Positions 1-9,653 are shown, counted from the stretch's first letter. The stretch is 33,366 nt of DNA from an uncultured Geobacter sp. (GCA_903902855.1 CAIUWK010000111.1:1-33366), one strand, 5' to 3'. Numbers and translations are program-made. Notes: generated by a model from the letters alone, not told the origin.

Positions 1-102
1 ACGTTTTTTCTGCATTTTAATAATCATCACGGCAACAGCTTTTCCTTCATACCAAGCCATGGCCATCTACGACGGTTGTCCCGTTTCCCGGCACCCCAAG
101 AG

Positions 103-241
103 GTAGGGGCGGGCCTTGGTCCGCCCGGCATTGGTCCGCCCGGTGTCGGCTCGTCCGGCATCGATTCGGGAATTATCCGCGCATTCGACCGGACACAGAC
201 AACCGGGCGCAGCAGCAGGGCGCAGCAAGCCGCGCCCCTAC
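103..241. repeat. GC-rich intergenic repeat, family R1 (copy a)
   Basis: The element starts GTAGGGGCGGGCC and ends CCGCGCCCCTAC, so its ends are inverted repeats of each other. Inside are about three 15-bp units of the TTGGTCCGCCCGGCA type and two GGGCGCAGCA units. A closely related element lies at 32341-32515, near the other end of the window. It abuts the stop codon of the NifX-like gene. A small non-autonomous or REP-like mobile repeat is the likeliest explanation. It encodes nothing recognisable. Confidence 0.75.
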
Positions 242-242
242 G

Positions 243-668
243 TTATCCCTCCCTTGGTATTGACGTGCAGTCGCCGTGACTGCTACAGCCGCCACAGCCG
301 GAATGAGCGATTCCCTGATGCCGTGGAACACCGGGATTTGTTTTCATTAAAAACTTGCGCCTTTTGCCGTATGTGGTAAGCGCACGATCAAGCGATCCGT
401 CGAGAGCAAAGACCTTGATGCCACGCTCCTCCAATTCCCTGATAGGACCATCGCCGATCCGGTTTACCAGGATCACATTCACATCGGTAAGCTGTTCAAT
501 GGTGGCGCCGGCGTGGCGCCCATCCACGATTCCCGACAGGATTACCCGTTGTTCGAGGAGATGGTACGTCCCGTCTTCGGCAACGTCGAATATATGAAAT
601 GATGTGGCCTGGCCGAAATGAACATCGATGCTGATGCCGTCACTGGTTGCTACCGCTATTTTAAGCAT
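243..668 (-). CDS. NifX/NafY-like FeMo-cofactor-binding domain protein
   Basis: A protein of 141 residues resembling the NifX/NafY/NifB C-terminal fold that binds iron-sulfur or FeMo-cofactor precursors. It opens with MLKIAVATSDG and VHFGQATSFHIFDV, a pattern typical of this family. The ATG at 668 follows an AAAGGAAAT ribosome-binding site; an in-frame TTG at 692 would overlap the upstream stop codon and is less likely. The C-terminus is rich in Cys and His (SGCGGCSSHGDC), a possible metal site. It is the last gene of the operon holding the NifD/NifK-like pair, which suggests it delivers or holds their metal cluster. That role is inferred from position. Confidence 0.8.
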   Translation of the reverse strand: MLKIAVATSDGISIDVHFGQATSFHIFDVAEDGTYHLLEQRVILSGIVDGRHAGATIEQLTDVNVILVNRIGDGPIRELEERGIKVFALDGSLDRALTTYGKRRKFLMKTNPGVPRHQGIAHSGCGGCSSHGDCTSIPREG

Positions 669-688
669 TGGTTTATTTCCTTTTAATT

Positions 689-2017
<1,329 letters not shown>

Positions 2018-3334
2018 TCAGTTGAACTGTTTGAGTACATAGGTGTAAATATCTTCCAGCAGTTTCAACCCCCCGCGATACCCCACATAGGAGCTGCTCA
2101 GGATCAGACGCTCCTTAATGGGGACCGAAACCGCCAGGAAATTACCGTTGAGCTCTTCCGCCAGTTTCTTCTCAAAGATGCTGCCGATGATCAGCGGCGG
2201 GCCGAAATAGTCGTTACTCCTGATATCCTCGTGTATCTCAAAGCCGTCGATGGAGAACATCACCTCGGCTTCGATGCCGTACTGGTACTGCCTGAAGAGT
2301 CCGGCAACATCCTCCCGATGCTCCTCCGGGGTGGCGTCGGTGAGATACTGCTTGTCGGGGACCAGCCCGAAGTCGTTCACCAGGAAACTGGAGATGGCCA
2401 GGGCATCGGCGGCATTGCTGACAATGGAGAAGCGCCGGGACATGGTGCGGTTTTCCAGAAAGACATCGGAGGTCCGCTCCATGTGGTAGTAATACTCTTT
2501 CTCATGTCTCTCCACGATACCGTTGACTTTTTCGGGTGAAACGCCGGCGTATTCCCCCACGGCGCGGAGGAATTTGCTCGTTTCCACGGCCCCGATGGGG
2601 ATGGTGGGGTAATGGAGATAGGGGGTAGCAAATTTTTCCTGGAGGAGCCGGACATTTTTCAACCCGACCCAGGGGGAGACCAGCAGATTGAATTCCGCCG
2701 CCGGCACCAGGTCGATATTCTCCAGGCCGCGGTATTCGCCGAAAATGGTATTCGGCTTCAAGCCCAGTTCGGTGATCAGCGCCTCCAGTTCCCTGATATT
2801 CCCCACCCAGAAGGGATCGTAGGAGGGGATTGGTCCCCAGATATTCACCAACCCCTTCACCTTTTCCGGCAGCTCTTTTTTTGCCAGATACTGATTGATG
2901 AGGGCATCGATGATCCATTCATGCCCCTCCAGATTGCTCCCCTTGAAGCCGGCCGTCTCCACGAAGATCACCGGTTTAGCCGAACCGCTGAAGGCACTGC
3001 TGACCTGGGCGATATCATCGCCGACGATCTCCGTGGTGCAGCCCGACAGGACGACATAGATGTCGCCATCGATCACCTTGAGCGCATTTTCGATGGTCCG
3101 GTGCAGCACATCCTCCCCGCCGAAGACGATCTCCGTCTCACTGACATTGGAGCAGGGATAGATCTGAGGTGAGATATAGCCGGAGTCGCCATTGCTGCCG
3201 GCGATCCCTCCCGCCAGTTTGGCCGCGCAACCGGGGCCGGCATGGAGGACCGGCACCCCCCGGTAGATTCCCTGAACGGTCTGCATGGCCCCCAGGGCGC
3301 AGACATAGCGGGGCTGATCGATGATTCTGGTCAT
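2018..3334 (-). CDS. nitrogenase component 1 beta-like subunit (NifK/MarK-like)
   Basis: A protein of 438 residues with the oxidoreductase/nitrogenase component 1 fold, shorter than true NifK (about 520). The three beta-subunit P-cluster cysteines appear conserved: C12 in YVCALGA, C36 in HAGPGC and C99 in LSGCTTEIVGDD, matching NifK Cys70, Cys95 and Cys153. Another Cys (C61, IYPCSNVSE) precedes the EIVFGG motif. It starts one base after the stop of the NifD-like gene, so translation is probably coupled. Flanking O-acetylhomoserine sulfhydrylases and the absence of nifH, E, N or B nearby point to a nitrogenase-like enzyme of sulfur metabolism, such as methylthio-alkane reductase, rather than dinitrogenase. 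The exact substrate is not known. Confidence 0.82.
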   Translation of the reverse strand: MTRIIDQPRYVCALGAMQTVQGIYRGVPVLHAGPGCAAKLAGGIAGSNGDSGYISPQIYPCSNVSETEIVFGGEDVLHRTIENALKVIDGDIYVVLSGCTTEIVGDDIAQVSSAFSGSAKPVIFVETAGFKGSNLEGHEWIIDALINQYLAKKELPEKVKGLVNIWGPIPSYDPFWVGNIRELEALITELGLKPNTIFGEYRGLENIDLVPAAEFNLLVSPWVGLKNVRLLQEKFATPYLHYPTIPIGAVETSKFLRAVGEYAGVSPEKVNGIVERHEKEYYYHMERTSDVFLENRTMSRRFSIVSNAADALAISSFLVNDFGLVPDKQYLTDATPEEHREDVAGLFRQYQYGIEAEVMFSIDGFEIHEDIRSNDYFGPPLIIGSIFEKKLAEELNGNFLAVSVPIKERLILSSSYVGYRGGLKLLEDIYTYVLKQFN

Positions 3335-3335
3335 G

Positions 3336-4802
3336 TCAGGTGGTCTCCTTATCGAGAAAATGATCGTTTTGCTGCTTGAACCACCAATCGGTGTAGGGGA
3401 GCTTCACCCGTTTGGAGAGGTTTTCCGTGAAACTCCGGTTGGTGACCACATCAAGAATCCAGGTCCCGAAATTCAGCAGGCCGCGGTAGCCGAAAATCGC
3501 ATACTCATCGTAGACGCAGATGGCCGGAATTCCCAGCTTCATGGCCCAGACCGTGGAGCCGGTATGGCGGGAAAAGAAGATGTCCGGCTTGACCGTGTGG
3601 AGGATATTGATCAGTTCATGGTTTTGCAGGTCATTCACCGACAGCTTGTAGTCGTTGGGTGAATGTTCCACCTGATAGGTAAAGGCATCGGGGGCTTTGC
3701 CGTCGTCATACTGCTTGTCGAAGTGCCAGGCCGCCGAGTGCACGATCTCTATCCCCAGCTCCTGAAGAGCCCGCGAGGTATTGAAGTTGAAGCCGGGACC
3801 CATGCCGATGACGGCCCGCAGGCCGGTGAGCTTCTGTTTCAGCGCCTGGATCTTGGGGAGGTAGCTGGTCCGTTCCCGCTGCAGCAACGCTGCCACCTCC
3901 GCTTCTTTCCCCAGCACCTCTCCCAGACCACCAAGCCAGCTTTCAAAACCGACCATCCCGTGGGGCTGCAACGATTTCACATAAGGGACTCCGTACTGTT
4001 CCTGGAGACCGTTCCCCAGGTACGTCCCCAGGGTGCCGCAGGTGCTCACGGTGGCCAGCGATTCGGAGAGCCGGGAGAGCTCTTCGATGGAGGTGTTGGA
4101 GGTCAAGAAGAGCGGCACCACCCCGAATTCGGCAAAAATCTCGGTGATCTGCTTCCGGGCGCTGCCGAAGAAGTTGATGACATTGACGGTGTTACTCTTT
4201 TTTTGCGGCGGCTTGACGATCTGGGTCAGGATGGCGTGATAGGCGGCATCAAAGCCCGAGGCCCAGATCTTCGTCTTGAACCCTTCGCAGAAAACCGGGG
4301 CCACCGGCAGAGCGAGTTCGTCCCGCATCTCACTGGCAACACTTTCCAGATCCTCGCCGATGATGCCGCTGACACAGGAGGCGCCGATGAAGATGGCTCC
4401 CGGCTGATACCGACGATGCGTCTCCCGGATCACCTCCTTCAGGTTGTCCGTGGCCCCGAAGACGATGTCCGAGTCATTCATGTCCGTACAAACATAGCCG
4501 GAGTGGGAGTTGTCCAGCCCCAGCGCGTCGGCCAGCTGGTCCTTTGAGTTGCTGACCTGCATGGCGGTTACCGCGCATCCGGAAGGAGCATGGTGCACGA
4601 TGGCCGCATCGGTAATGAAGCTGAGCTGACTCAGGGCGCAGGCCGCATTGCAGAGGCTGGCCTGGCTGAAGCAGCGCCCCTTGTCCTTGACGCCACCGCA
4701 ACCGGACTTGGCATGCAGATCCTTCAGGGTGCCGTTATAGCCGGTGATGGAGCCGAGACGGGTTTCTCTGACACCGCTTTCCGTGTTTTTCTTGATTGCC
4801 AT
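3336..4802 (-). CDS. nitrogenase component 1 alpha-like subunit (NifD/MarD-like)
   Basis: A NifD-type subunit of 488 residues. Candidates for the alpha P-cluster ligands are C51 (SLCNAAC), C76 (HAPSGC) and C143 (GASCVSGIIGED), matching NifD Cys62, Cys88 and Cys154. The cofactor cysteine Cys275 corresponds to C255 (VSTCGTLG). My manual alignment of the C-terminal segment puts Y431 (CVYDEYAIFGYRG) where NifD has the cofactor ligand His442, so the active-site cluster is probably held differently. The start overlaps the upstream gene's ribosome-binding region (GAGGTGG) and lies 3 bp after its stop. The genomic setting resembles methylthio-alkane reductase loci, where the product methanethiol feeds methionine synthesis. 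Other group IV nitrogenase-like functions remain possible. Confidence 0.82.
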   Translation of the reverse strand: MAIKKNTESGVRETRLGSITGYNGTLKDLHAKSGCGGVKDKGRCFSQASLCNAACALSQLSFITDAAIVHHAPSGCAVTAMQVSNSKDQLADALGLDNSHSGYVCTDMNDSDIVFGATDNLKEVIRETHRRYQPGAIFIGASCVSGIIGEDLESVASEMRDELALPVAPVFCEGFKTKIWASGFDAAYHAILTQIVKPPQKKSNTVNVINFFGSARKQITEIFAEFGVVPLFLTSNTSIEELSRLSESLATVSTCGTLGTYLGNGLQEQYGVPYVKSLQPHGMVGFESWLGGLGEVLGKEAEVAALLQRERTSYLPKIQALKQKLTGLRAVIGMGPGFNFNTSRALQELGIEIVHSAAWHFDKQYDDGKAPDAFTYQVEHSPNDYKLSVNDLQNHELINILHTVKPDIFFSRHTGSTVWAMKLGIPAICVYDEYAIFGYRGLLNFGTWILDVVTNRSFTENLSKRVKLPYTDWWFKQQNDHFLDKETT

Positions 4803-4805
4803 GGG

Positions 4806-6119
4806 TTACGCCACCTCGCTTCGTGATAATGCAAATGCCTGTGCCAGGTCGGCAATCAGGTCATCAGGCTCTTCCAGCCCCAGGGAGAGGCGAATGGTTT
4901 CCGGGGGGATTCCCGCGAATTCAAGCTCTTCCGGAGTCAATTCGCCATGGGTAGTCTTGGGCGGATTAATGATCAGCGACCGGCTATCCCCCACATTGGC
5001 CTGATAGCTGAACAGGCGGACGGAGTTGATGAAGATATCCGACTGCTGCTCCGTCCCGTTGAAACCGAAGGTAAAGGTCGAGCCGGCCCCCTTGGGGAGA
5101 TATTTCTCGGCCAGAGAACGGTACGGGCTCCCCTCTGCCGCCGGATGGCTGACCCAGGCAACGGCCTCATGGGTTTCCAGATAGCGGACGATCTTTTCCG
5201 CGTTGGCAACCTGCTTCTTGACCCGTTCCGAGAGAGTTTCGATCCCCTGCAACAGCAGGTAGGCGTCGAAGGGACTCAGGACCGCCCCGAAATAGATCAG
5301 ATAGGTCAACCGCACCCGGAGCGTAAAGGGTGAGGTGGGGGCAAGTTCCAGAAAGCTCCGTTCCTTTCCCGACTCGTCCCGCAGCAGGAAATGCGGTTCG
5401 GTGAACTGGGGAAATTTGCCGTTGTCCCAAGGGAAGGTCCCCCCTTCCACGATCACCCCGCCGATGACGTTCCCATGTCCCCCCAGTGCCTTGGTGGCCG
5501 AGTAGACCACGATATCCGCCCCATGCTTGAGCGGATTCAAGAGATAGGGGGTGGCAAAGGTGTTGTCGACGATGAGCGGGATGCCGTTCTCATGGGCTAT
5601 TTCGGCGATTCGTCGTATGTCCGGCAGTGTGGCATTGGGATTACTGATACTTTCGATGAAGATGGCCCGGGTCTCGGGGGTGATCCCCCTGCGGAACGCC
5701 TCCGGATCATCTGGATCACTCACCTGATCGATCCCCACGCCGAAACGGGGATAGATCCTCTTGAAACTGTCCACCGTACCGCCGTAGAGATGAGGGGTCG
5801 TCAGAATCCTCCCCCCACCCTCAGCCACACTGAACAGGGTATAGGTGATGGCCGCCATCCCTGAGGCCACCGCGATTGCCGCGGTCCCCCCATCCAGCGC
5901 CGCGACCCGCTTTTCCAGGACGGTAACGGTGGGATTTCCCATCCTCGTATAGAGGTATCCCTCCTCGTCGAAGCGGAGGAGGCGCTCCACCCGCTCCGTA
6001 TCCCCCAATTCAAAGGATGCGGTCTGATAGATCGGGACCGAAACCGCATAATTGTGATCCTTGGGATTGTAGCCGCCGCGGACCTTCAGCGTATCAAAAC
6101 CATAACCTGACTCTGCCAT
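4806..6119 (-). CDS. divergent Cys/Met-metabolism PLP enzyme (OAHS-like, paralog B)
   Basis: A PLP gamma-synthase/lyase of 437 residues in the O-acetylhomoserine sulfhydrylase family, and the first gene of the nitrogenase-like operon. The PLP lysine is K210 in YSATKALGGHG. The start at 6119 follows an excellent GAGGAGG site; an in-frame upstream start at 6155 would lie in the terminator hairpin and is rejected. It differs from paralogs A and C: it has GYNPKDHNYAVSVPIYQ at the N-terminus and a segment around residues 245-265 (FLLRDESGKE) where A and C have a DPSYHGI motif. This suggests another subfamily, possibly with different thiol or acceptor preference. It could also be a methionine gamma-lyase-like enzyme. 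Confidence 0.85.
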   Translation of the reverse strand: MAESGYGFDTLKVRGGYNPKDHNYAVSVPIYQTASFELGDTERVERLLRFDEEGYLYTRMGNPTVTVLEKRVAALDGGTAAIAVASGMAAITYTLFSVAEGGGRILTTPHLYGGTVDSFKRIYPRFGVGIDQVSDPDDPEAFRRGITPETRAIFIESISNPNATLPDIRRIAEIAHENGIPLIVDNTFATPYLLNPLKHGADIVVYSATKALGGHGNVIGGVIVEGGTFPWDNGKFPQFTEPHFLLRDESGKERSFLELAPTSPFTLRVRLTYLIYFGAVLSPFDAYLLLQGIETLSERVKKQVANAEKIVRYLETHEAVAWVSHPAAEGSPYRSLAEKYLPKGAGSTFTFGFNGTEQQSDIFINSVRLFSYQANVGDSRSLIINPPKTTHGELTPEELEFAGIPPETIRLSLGLEEPDDLIADLAQAFALSRSEVA

Positions 6120-6142
6120 TACGTACCTCCTCGTATTTGTTT

Positions 6143-6188
6143 GTAAAAAAAACAAGAGGCCACATGCTTTCGCATGCGGCCTCTTGTT
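6143..6188 (-). terminator. leader terminator/attenuator L1
   Basis: Read on the minus strand, AAGAGGCCGCATGC and GCATGTGGCCTCTT form a strong stem with a GAAA loop, followed by eight T residues. It ends about 24 bp before the start codon of the operon at 6119, inside its 5' leader. A terminator here implies regulated read-through. Confidence 0.85.
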
Positions 6189-6202
6189 TCACAAGTCAAC
6201 CA

Positions 6203-6219
6203 CTATATAGTCTGTATAG
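6203..6219. promoter_or_regulatory. inverted repeat CTATA-N7-TATAG
   Basis: A perfect 5-bp inverted repeat with a 7-bp spacer lies in the early leader of the nitrogenase-like operon. It may be a protein operator. It may equally be part of an RNA stem: on the minus strand CACAA and CAATC upstream can pair with GGTTG and TTGTG downstream. Confidence 0.4.
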
Positions 6220-6233
6220 ATTGTATTGTGGTG

Positions 6234-6262
6234 AAAATACGATATCTCGCGCAGCTTGTCAA
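6234..6262 (-). promoter_or_regulatory. predicted sigma70-like promoter of the nitrogenase-like operon
   Basis: On the minus strand, TTGACA and TATTTT are separated by 17 bp. The predicted transcription start near 6226 gives a leader of about 107 nt that includes terminator L1. Confidence 0.6.
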
Positions 6263-6319
6263 TAGTCCAGTTTCAAAAACTTTCATTCGGAGAAAATTCG
6301 TCGGTTTTTGAAAAATGCC

Positions 6320-6348
6320 TTGACTAGAGAGTCAGATTCAAGTAAATA
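6320..6348 (+). promoter_or_regulatory. predicted promoter of the sulfate-uptake operon
   Basis: TTGACT and TAAATA are separated by 17 bp. The -35 box lies within a perfect inverted repeat TGACT-N4-AGTCA (6321-6334). A second inverted repeat, TCTAT-N7-ATAGA (6352-6368), falls around the expected start site. Both could be repressor sites; the regulator is not in the window. Confidence 0.55.
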
Positions 6349-6433
6349 TACTCTATCGAGATTATAGACTAATGCATCGGCACTATGTAATGCCGCTGTT
6401 CGCAGGGATCTGACCGCAACAGGAGAGGCCATC

Positions 6434-6628
6434 ATGGCGGGAGCAACCGCATCACGAAGTAGAAACAATTGGGGTGATGAGCTGGAGCAGGTTTTACGGG
6501 AGGCTCTGCGGACCATCAGTTTCGGCTCAATTACCCTGATCATCCAGGACGGCAAGGTGATTCAGGTGGACAAGAGCGAAAAGGTTCGGCTGAAAAAGCC
6601 GGATTTCATCGACGGCAGCGGTATTTAA
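6434..6628 (+). CDS. YezD/DUF2292 family small protein
   Basis: A protein of 64 residues matching the small YezD-type (DUF2292) family. The conserved core is visible as ALRTISFGSITLIIQDGKVI followed by a QVDKSEKVR stretch. Family members are frequently found with sulfate or cysteine genes, but no biochemical function is established that I can name. The ATG follows an AGGAGA site. It is the first gene of the sulfate ABC transporter operon. Its stop codon lies inside the first copy of a 45-bp direct repeat that spans the gap to the next gene. Confidence 0.75.
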   Translation: MAGATASRSRNNWGDELEQVLREALRTISFGSITLIIQDGKVIQVDKSEKVRLKKPDFIDGSGI

Positions 6629-6705
6629 CGAAGCGGTACGTAACAACTTAATCACAGGGCGGCAGCAGTATTTAACGAAGCGGTACGTAACAACTTAATC
6701 ACAGG
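6614..6705 (+). repeat. tandem 45-bp direct repeat, 47-bp period
   Basis: Copies at 6614-6658 and 6661-6705 differ at one base. Each copy contains a TATTTAACG stop-codon segment and ends TTAATCACAGG; the second supplies the AGGAGG ribosome-binding site of the next gene. The period is not a multiple of three, so it is a recent out-of-frame duplication of the intergenic segment. Confidence 0.95.
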
Positions 6706-6714
6706 AGGTTTAAC

Positions 6715-7701
6715 ATGATTGTCCGGATAATCAGTACGGTAGCCCTTCTCCTTGCCCTTGCCGTCCCGGCGCTGGCCGTTGACGTAACTCTGCTCAACGT
6801 ATCCTACGACCCGACCCGGGAACTTTACGCGGATCTGAACAGCGCCTTTACTGCCCAGGTGAAGAAAAAGGGGACAAACGTCACCATCAAACAGTCCCAT
6901 GGGGGATCAGGCAAGCAGGCCCGCTCGGTCATCGACGGCCTGGAGGCGGATGTGGTGACTCTGGCCCTTGCCTATGACATCGACGCCATCGCGGAAAAGG
7001 GGCTGATCAAAGCCGATTGGCAGAAACGTCTCCCCCACAACAGTTCCCCCTACACCTCCACCATCGTCTTCCTGGTCCGAAAAGGGAATCCCAAGAAGAT
7101 CAAGGATTGGAATGACCTGGTCAAACCGGGGATTGCGGTGATCACCCCTAATCCCAAGACCTCCGGCGGCGCCCGGTGGAACTACCTGGCGGCCTGGGGG
7201 TATGCCCTCAGACAACCCGGCGGCACCGAGGCCAAGGCGAAAGAGTTCGTTAAACTGCTCTACAAGAACGTCCCGGTGCTGGATTCCGGGGCTCGCGGTT
7301 CCACCAACACCTTCGTGCAGCGCGGGCAGGGGGATGTCCTGCTGGCGTGGGAAAACGAGGCGTATCTGGCCATCAACGAACTGGGGCCGGACAAGTATGA
7401 CATCGTGACTCCTCCCGTCAGCATCCTTGCCGAGCCCCCCGTGGCAGTGGTGGACAAGGTGGTGGACCGCCGCGGGACTCGCGCCCTGGCCGAAGAGTAC
7501 CTGAAGTTCCTCTACAGCGAAGAAGGGCAGAGGATCGCAGCCAAGCATTACTATCGTCCCATCGACAAGAAGATCCCGATTAAATTGTCCAAGCTGAAGC
7601 TCTTCACCATCGACGAGCTGTTCGGAGGGTGGACCAAGGCCCAAAAAACTCATTTTGCCGATGGTGGTCAGTTCGATCAGATCTACGGAGCAGGGAAGTA
7701 G
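6715..7701 (+). CDS. sbp: sulfate ABC transporter, periplasmic substrate-binding protein (copy 1)
   Basis: A protein of 328 residues of the Sbp/CysP sulfate- or thiosulfate-binding family. The signal peptide spans residues 1-21 (MIVRI...PALA), with cleavage expected before VDVTLLN. Family motifs include [47 protein letters not shown] and VLDSGARGS. It binds sulfate in the periplasm and delivers it to CysT/CysW. It starts just after AGGAGG. A close paralog follows directly (7755-8768), so the operon has two binding proteins for one permease pair. The substrate could be sulfate, thiosulfate or a related oxyanion. Confidence 0.93.
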   Translation: MIVRIISTVALLLALAVPALAVDVTLLNVSYDPTRELYADLNSAFTAQVKKKGTNVTIKQSHGGSGKQARSVIDGLEADVVTLALAYDIDAIAEKGLIKADWQKRLPHNSSPYTSTIVFLVRKGNPKKIKDWNDLVKPGIAVITPNPKTSGGARWNYLAAWGYALRQPGGTEAKAKEFVKLLYKNVPVLDSGARGSTNTFVQRGQGDVLLAWENEAYLAINELGPDKYDIVTPPVSILAEPPVAVVDKVVDRRGTRALAEEYLKFLYSEEGQRIAAKHYYRPIDKKIPIKLSKLKLFTIDELFGGWTKAQKTHFADGGQFDQIYGAGK

Positions 7702-7712
7702 GGAGCAGGGGA

Positions 7713-7732
7713 GGGGAGGCGAACGCCTCCCC
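7713..7732 (+). promoter_or_regulatory. intercistronic hairpin between the two binding-protein genes
   Basis: GGGGAGGC and GCCTCCCC form an 8-bp stem with a GAAC loop in the 53-bp gap. There is no T-run, so it is more likely an mRNA-stability element than a terminator. It could raise the level of the first binding protein over downstream genes. Confidence 0.55.
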
Positions 7733-7754
7733 CCACCTCTGAGCGGGGAGATTA

Positions 7755-8768
7755 ATGATGATAAAACGGCTTATTGCAGGCAGTATCATGATATTTACCC
7801 TGGTGAGTGTCACCCCTCCTTCCCATGCGGCAGGGATTACCCTGCTGAATGTTTCGTACGATCCTACCCGCGAACTTTATCAGGATGTTAATGCACAGTT
7901 TGCCCGTTACTGGAAGGGGAAGAGCGGCGAGGACGTTATCATCCGTCAGTCCCACGGCGGCTCCGGCAAGCAGGCCCGCTCGGTCATCGACGGACTGGAG
8001 GCCGATGTGGTCACTTTGGGGCTTGCCCTGGATATCGATGCGATCTCTGAAAAAGGGCTCATCGCTCCGGGGTGGCAGAAGCGCCTTCCTCACAACAGTT
8101 CCCCCTATACCTCCACCATCGTCTTCCTGGTCCGGAAGGGGAACCCGAAGAAAATCAGGGATTGGGACGACCTGGTAAAACCTGGGGTCAGCGTCATTAC
8201 CCCCAACCCCAAGACCGGCGGCAACCCGCGCTGGGCCTACCTGGCTGCCTGGGGTTATGTCCTGAAGAAAAAGGGGGGGAACGAGGCTCAGGCCAGGGAG
8301 TTCATAACCAGGCTCTACAAAAACGTGCCGGTGCTTGATTCCGGTGCCCGAGGCTCTTTGACCACCTTTGCCCAGAGAGGAGTCGGCGATGTCCTGCTTG
8401 CCTGGGAAAATGAGGCTTTTCTTGCGGTGACGGAACTGGGCCGGGACAAGTTTGAGACGGTCATCCCCTCCATCAGTATCTTGGCGGAGCCGTCAGTAGC
8501 GGTTGTCGACCGGAACGTGACCCGGCGTGGTACGCGGGCCGTGGCCCAGGCGTATCTGGAATATCTCTACACTCCGGAAGGGCAGGAGATTGCGGCAAAA
8601 CATCATTACCGGCCGCGTATGGAAAAGATTGCGCTACAGTATGCCGACCAGTTCCCCAAGGTTAAGCTCTTTACCATTGATGAGCTCTTCGGCGGTTGGA
8701 AAGCGGCCCAGAAAAAGCATTTCGACGATGGCGGCATCTTTGATCAAATCTATCTGCCGGGTAAATAG
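7755..8768 (+). CDS. sbp: sulfate ABC transporter, periplasmic substrate-binding protein (copy 2)
   Basis: A protein of 337 residues, clearly homologous throughout to the preceding gene. It shares [27 protein letters not shown] and VLDSGARGS. The signal peptide ends at about SHA (residue 25). Compared with copy 1 it has several extra residues near the C-terminus (around [11 protein letters not shown]). The start is ATG 7755 or 7758, after GGGGAG. Tandem duplication followed by divergence is the simplest origin. Different affinity or preference (sulfate versus thiosulfate) is possible but cannot be read from sequence. Confidence 0.93.
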   Translation: MMIKRLIAGSIMIFTLVSVTPPSHAAGITLLNVSYDPTRELYQDVNAQFARYWKGKSGEDVIIRQSHGGSGKQARSVIDGLEADVVTLGLALDIDAISEKGLIAPGWQKRLPHNSSPYTSTIVFLVRKGNPKKIRDWDDLVKPGVSVITPNPKTGGNPRWAYLAAWGYVLKKKGGNEAQAREFITRLYKNVPVLDSGARGSLTTFAQRGVGDVLLAWENEAFLAVTELGRDKFETVIPSISILAEPSVAVVDRNVTRRGTRAVAQAYLEYLYTPEGQEIAAKHHYRPRMEKIALQYADQFPKVKLFTIDELFGGWKAAQKKHFDDGGIFDQIYLPGK

Positions 8769-8822
8769 CGCCGGTAACTTCCGGTCAGCCGGCTGATTCT
8801 TCTCTGAAGCGGGATTTCTCTC

Positions 8823-9653
8823 ATGCGACTGTTTAAAATTCAGAACAACGTCCTTCCCGGCTTCGGGCCGACCATGGCGTACACGCTTTTCTACCTGTGC
8901 CTGATCGTACTCATTCCGCTCTCGGCCCTGATCTTCAAGAGTGCGGGGATGACCTTTCACGATTTCTGGGGAACGGTCACGGCGCCGCGGGTGCTGGCCT
9001 CCTACAAGGTCACCTTCGGCATGGCCCTGCTGGCGGCACTGGTCAACGCGCTCTTCGGCACCCTGGTGGCCTGGGTCCTGGCGCGGTACCACTTCTTCGG
9101 CAGGAAGATCGTGGATGCCCTGGTGGATCTTCCCTTTGCCCTCCCCACGGCCGTGGCCGGTATCACCCTGGCCACCATCTATTCGGGAAACGGCTGGATC
9201 GGACGCTACCTGGAACCCCGCGGGATCAAGGTCGCCAATACTCCGCTGGGGATTCTGGTGGCCATGACCTTCATCGGTCTCCCTTTTGTGGTGCGCACCG
9301 TCCAACCTGTGGTGGAGGAGATCGACAGCGCCATCGAGGAGGCGGCCGCCTGTCTGGGGGCGAACCGGTGGCAGACCTTTCGGCTGGTGATCCTCCCCAT
9401 GCTCCTGCCGTCGCTCTTGACCGGCTTTGCCCTCTCCTTTGCCCGGGCCGTGGGGGAGTATGGCTCCGTCATTTTCATTGCGGGAAACATGCCCATGGTC
9501 TCCGAGATCACACCGCTCCTCATCATAACCAAGCTGGAGCAGTATGACTATAAGGGGGCCACGGCGCTGGCCCTGGTGATGCTCCTGGCCTCCTTCACCC
9601 TCCTGTTCGTCATCAATCTGCTCCAGCGGTGGAGCCGCCGCTTTGCCGATTAG
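8823..9653 (+). CDS. cysT: sulfate ABC transporter permease CysT
   Basis: A MetI-type inner-membrane permease of 276 residues, the usual CysT/CysU length, with about six hydrophobic segments. Diagnostic stretches are PFALPTAVAGITLATIY and the cytoplasmic EAA-type loop EEAAACLGANRWQTFRLVILP, which contacts the CysA ATPase. It forms the channel with CysW (9693-10529). The start follows a weak site (GCGGGAT). Order and spacing (binding proteins, T, W, A) match the canonical sulfate operon. Confidence 0.93.
   Translation: MRLFKIQNNVLPGFGPTMAYTLFYLCLIVLIPLSALIFKSAGMTFHDFWGTVTAPRVLASYKVTFGMALLAALVNALFGTLVAWVLARYHFFGRKIVDALVDLPFALPTAVAGITLATIYSGNGWIGRYLEPRGIKVANTPLGILVAMTFIGLPFVVRTVQPVVEEIDSAIEEAAACLGANRWQTFRLVILPMLLPSLLTGFALSFARAVGEYGSVIFIAGNMPMVSEITPLLIITKLEQYDYKGATALALVMLLASFTLLFVINLLQRWSRRFAD

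Noticed and set aside
2018..4802. True molybdenum nitrogenase NifDK
   Set aside because: Subunits are short, the His442 equivalent appears lost, no nifH, B, E or N is adjacent, and neighbours are methionine-synthesis enzymes.
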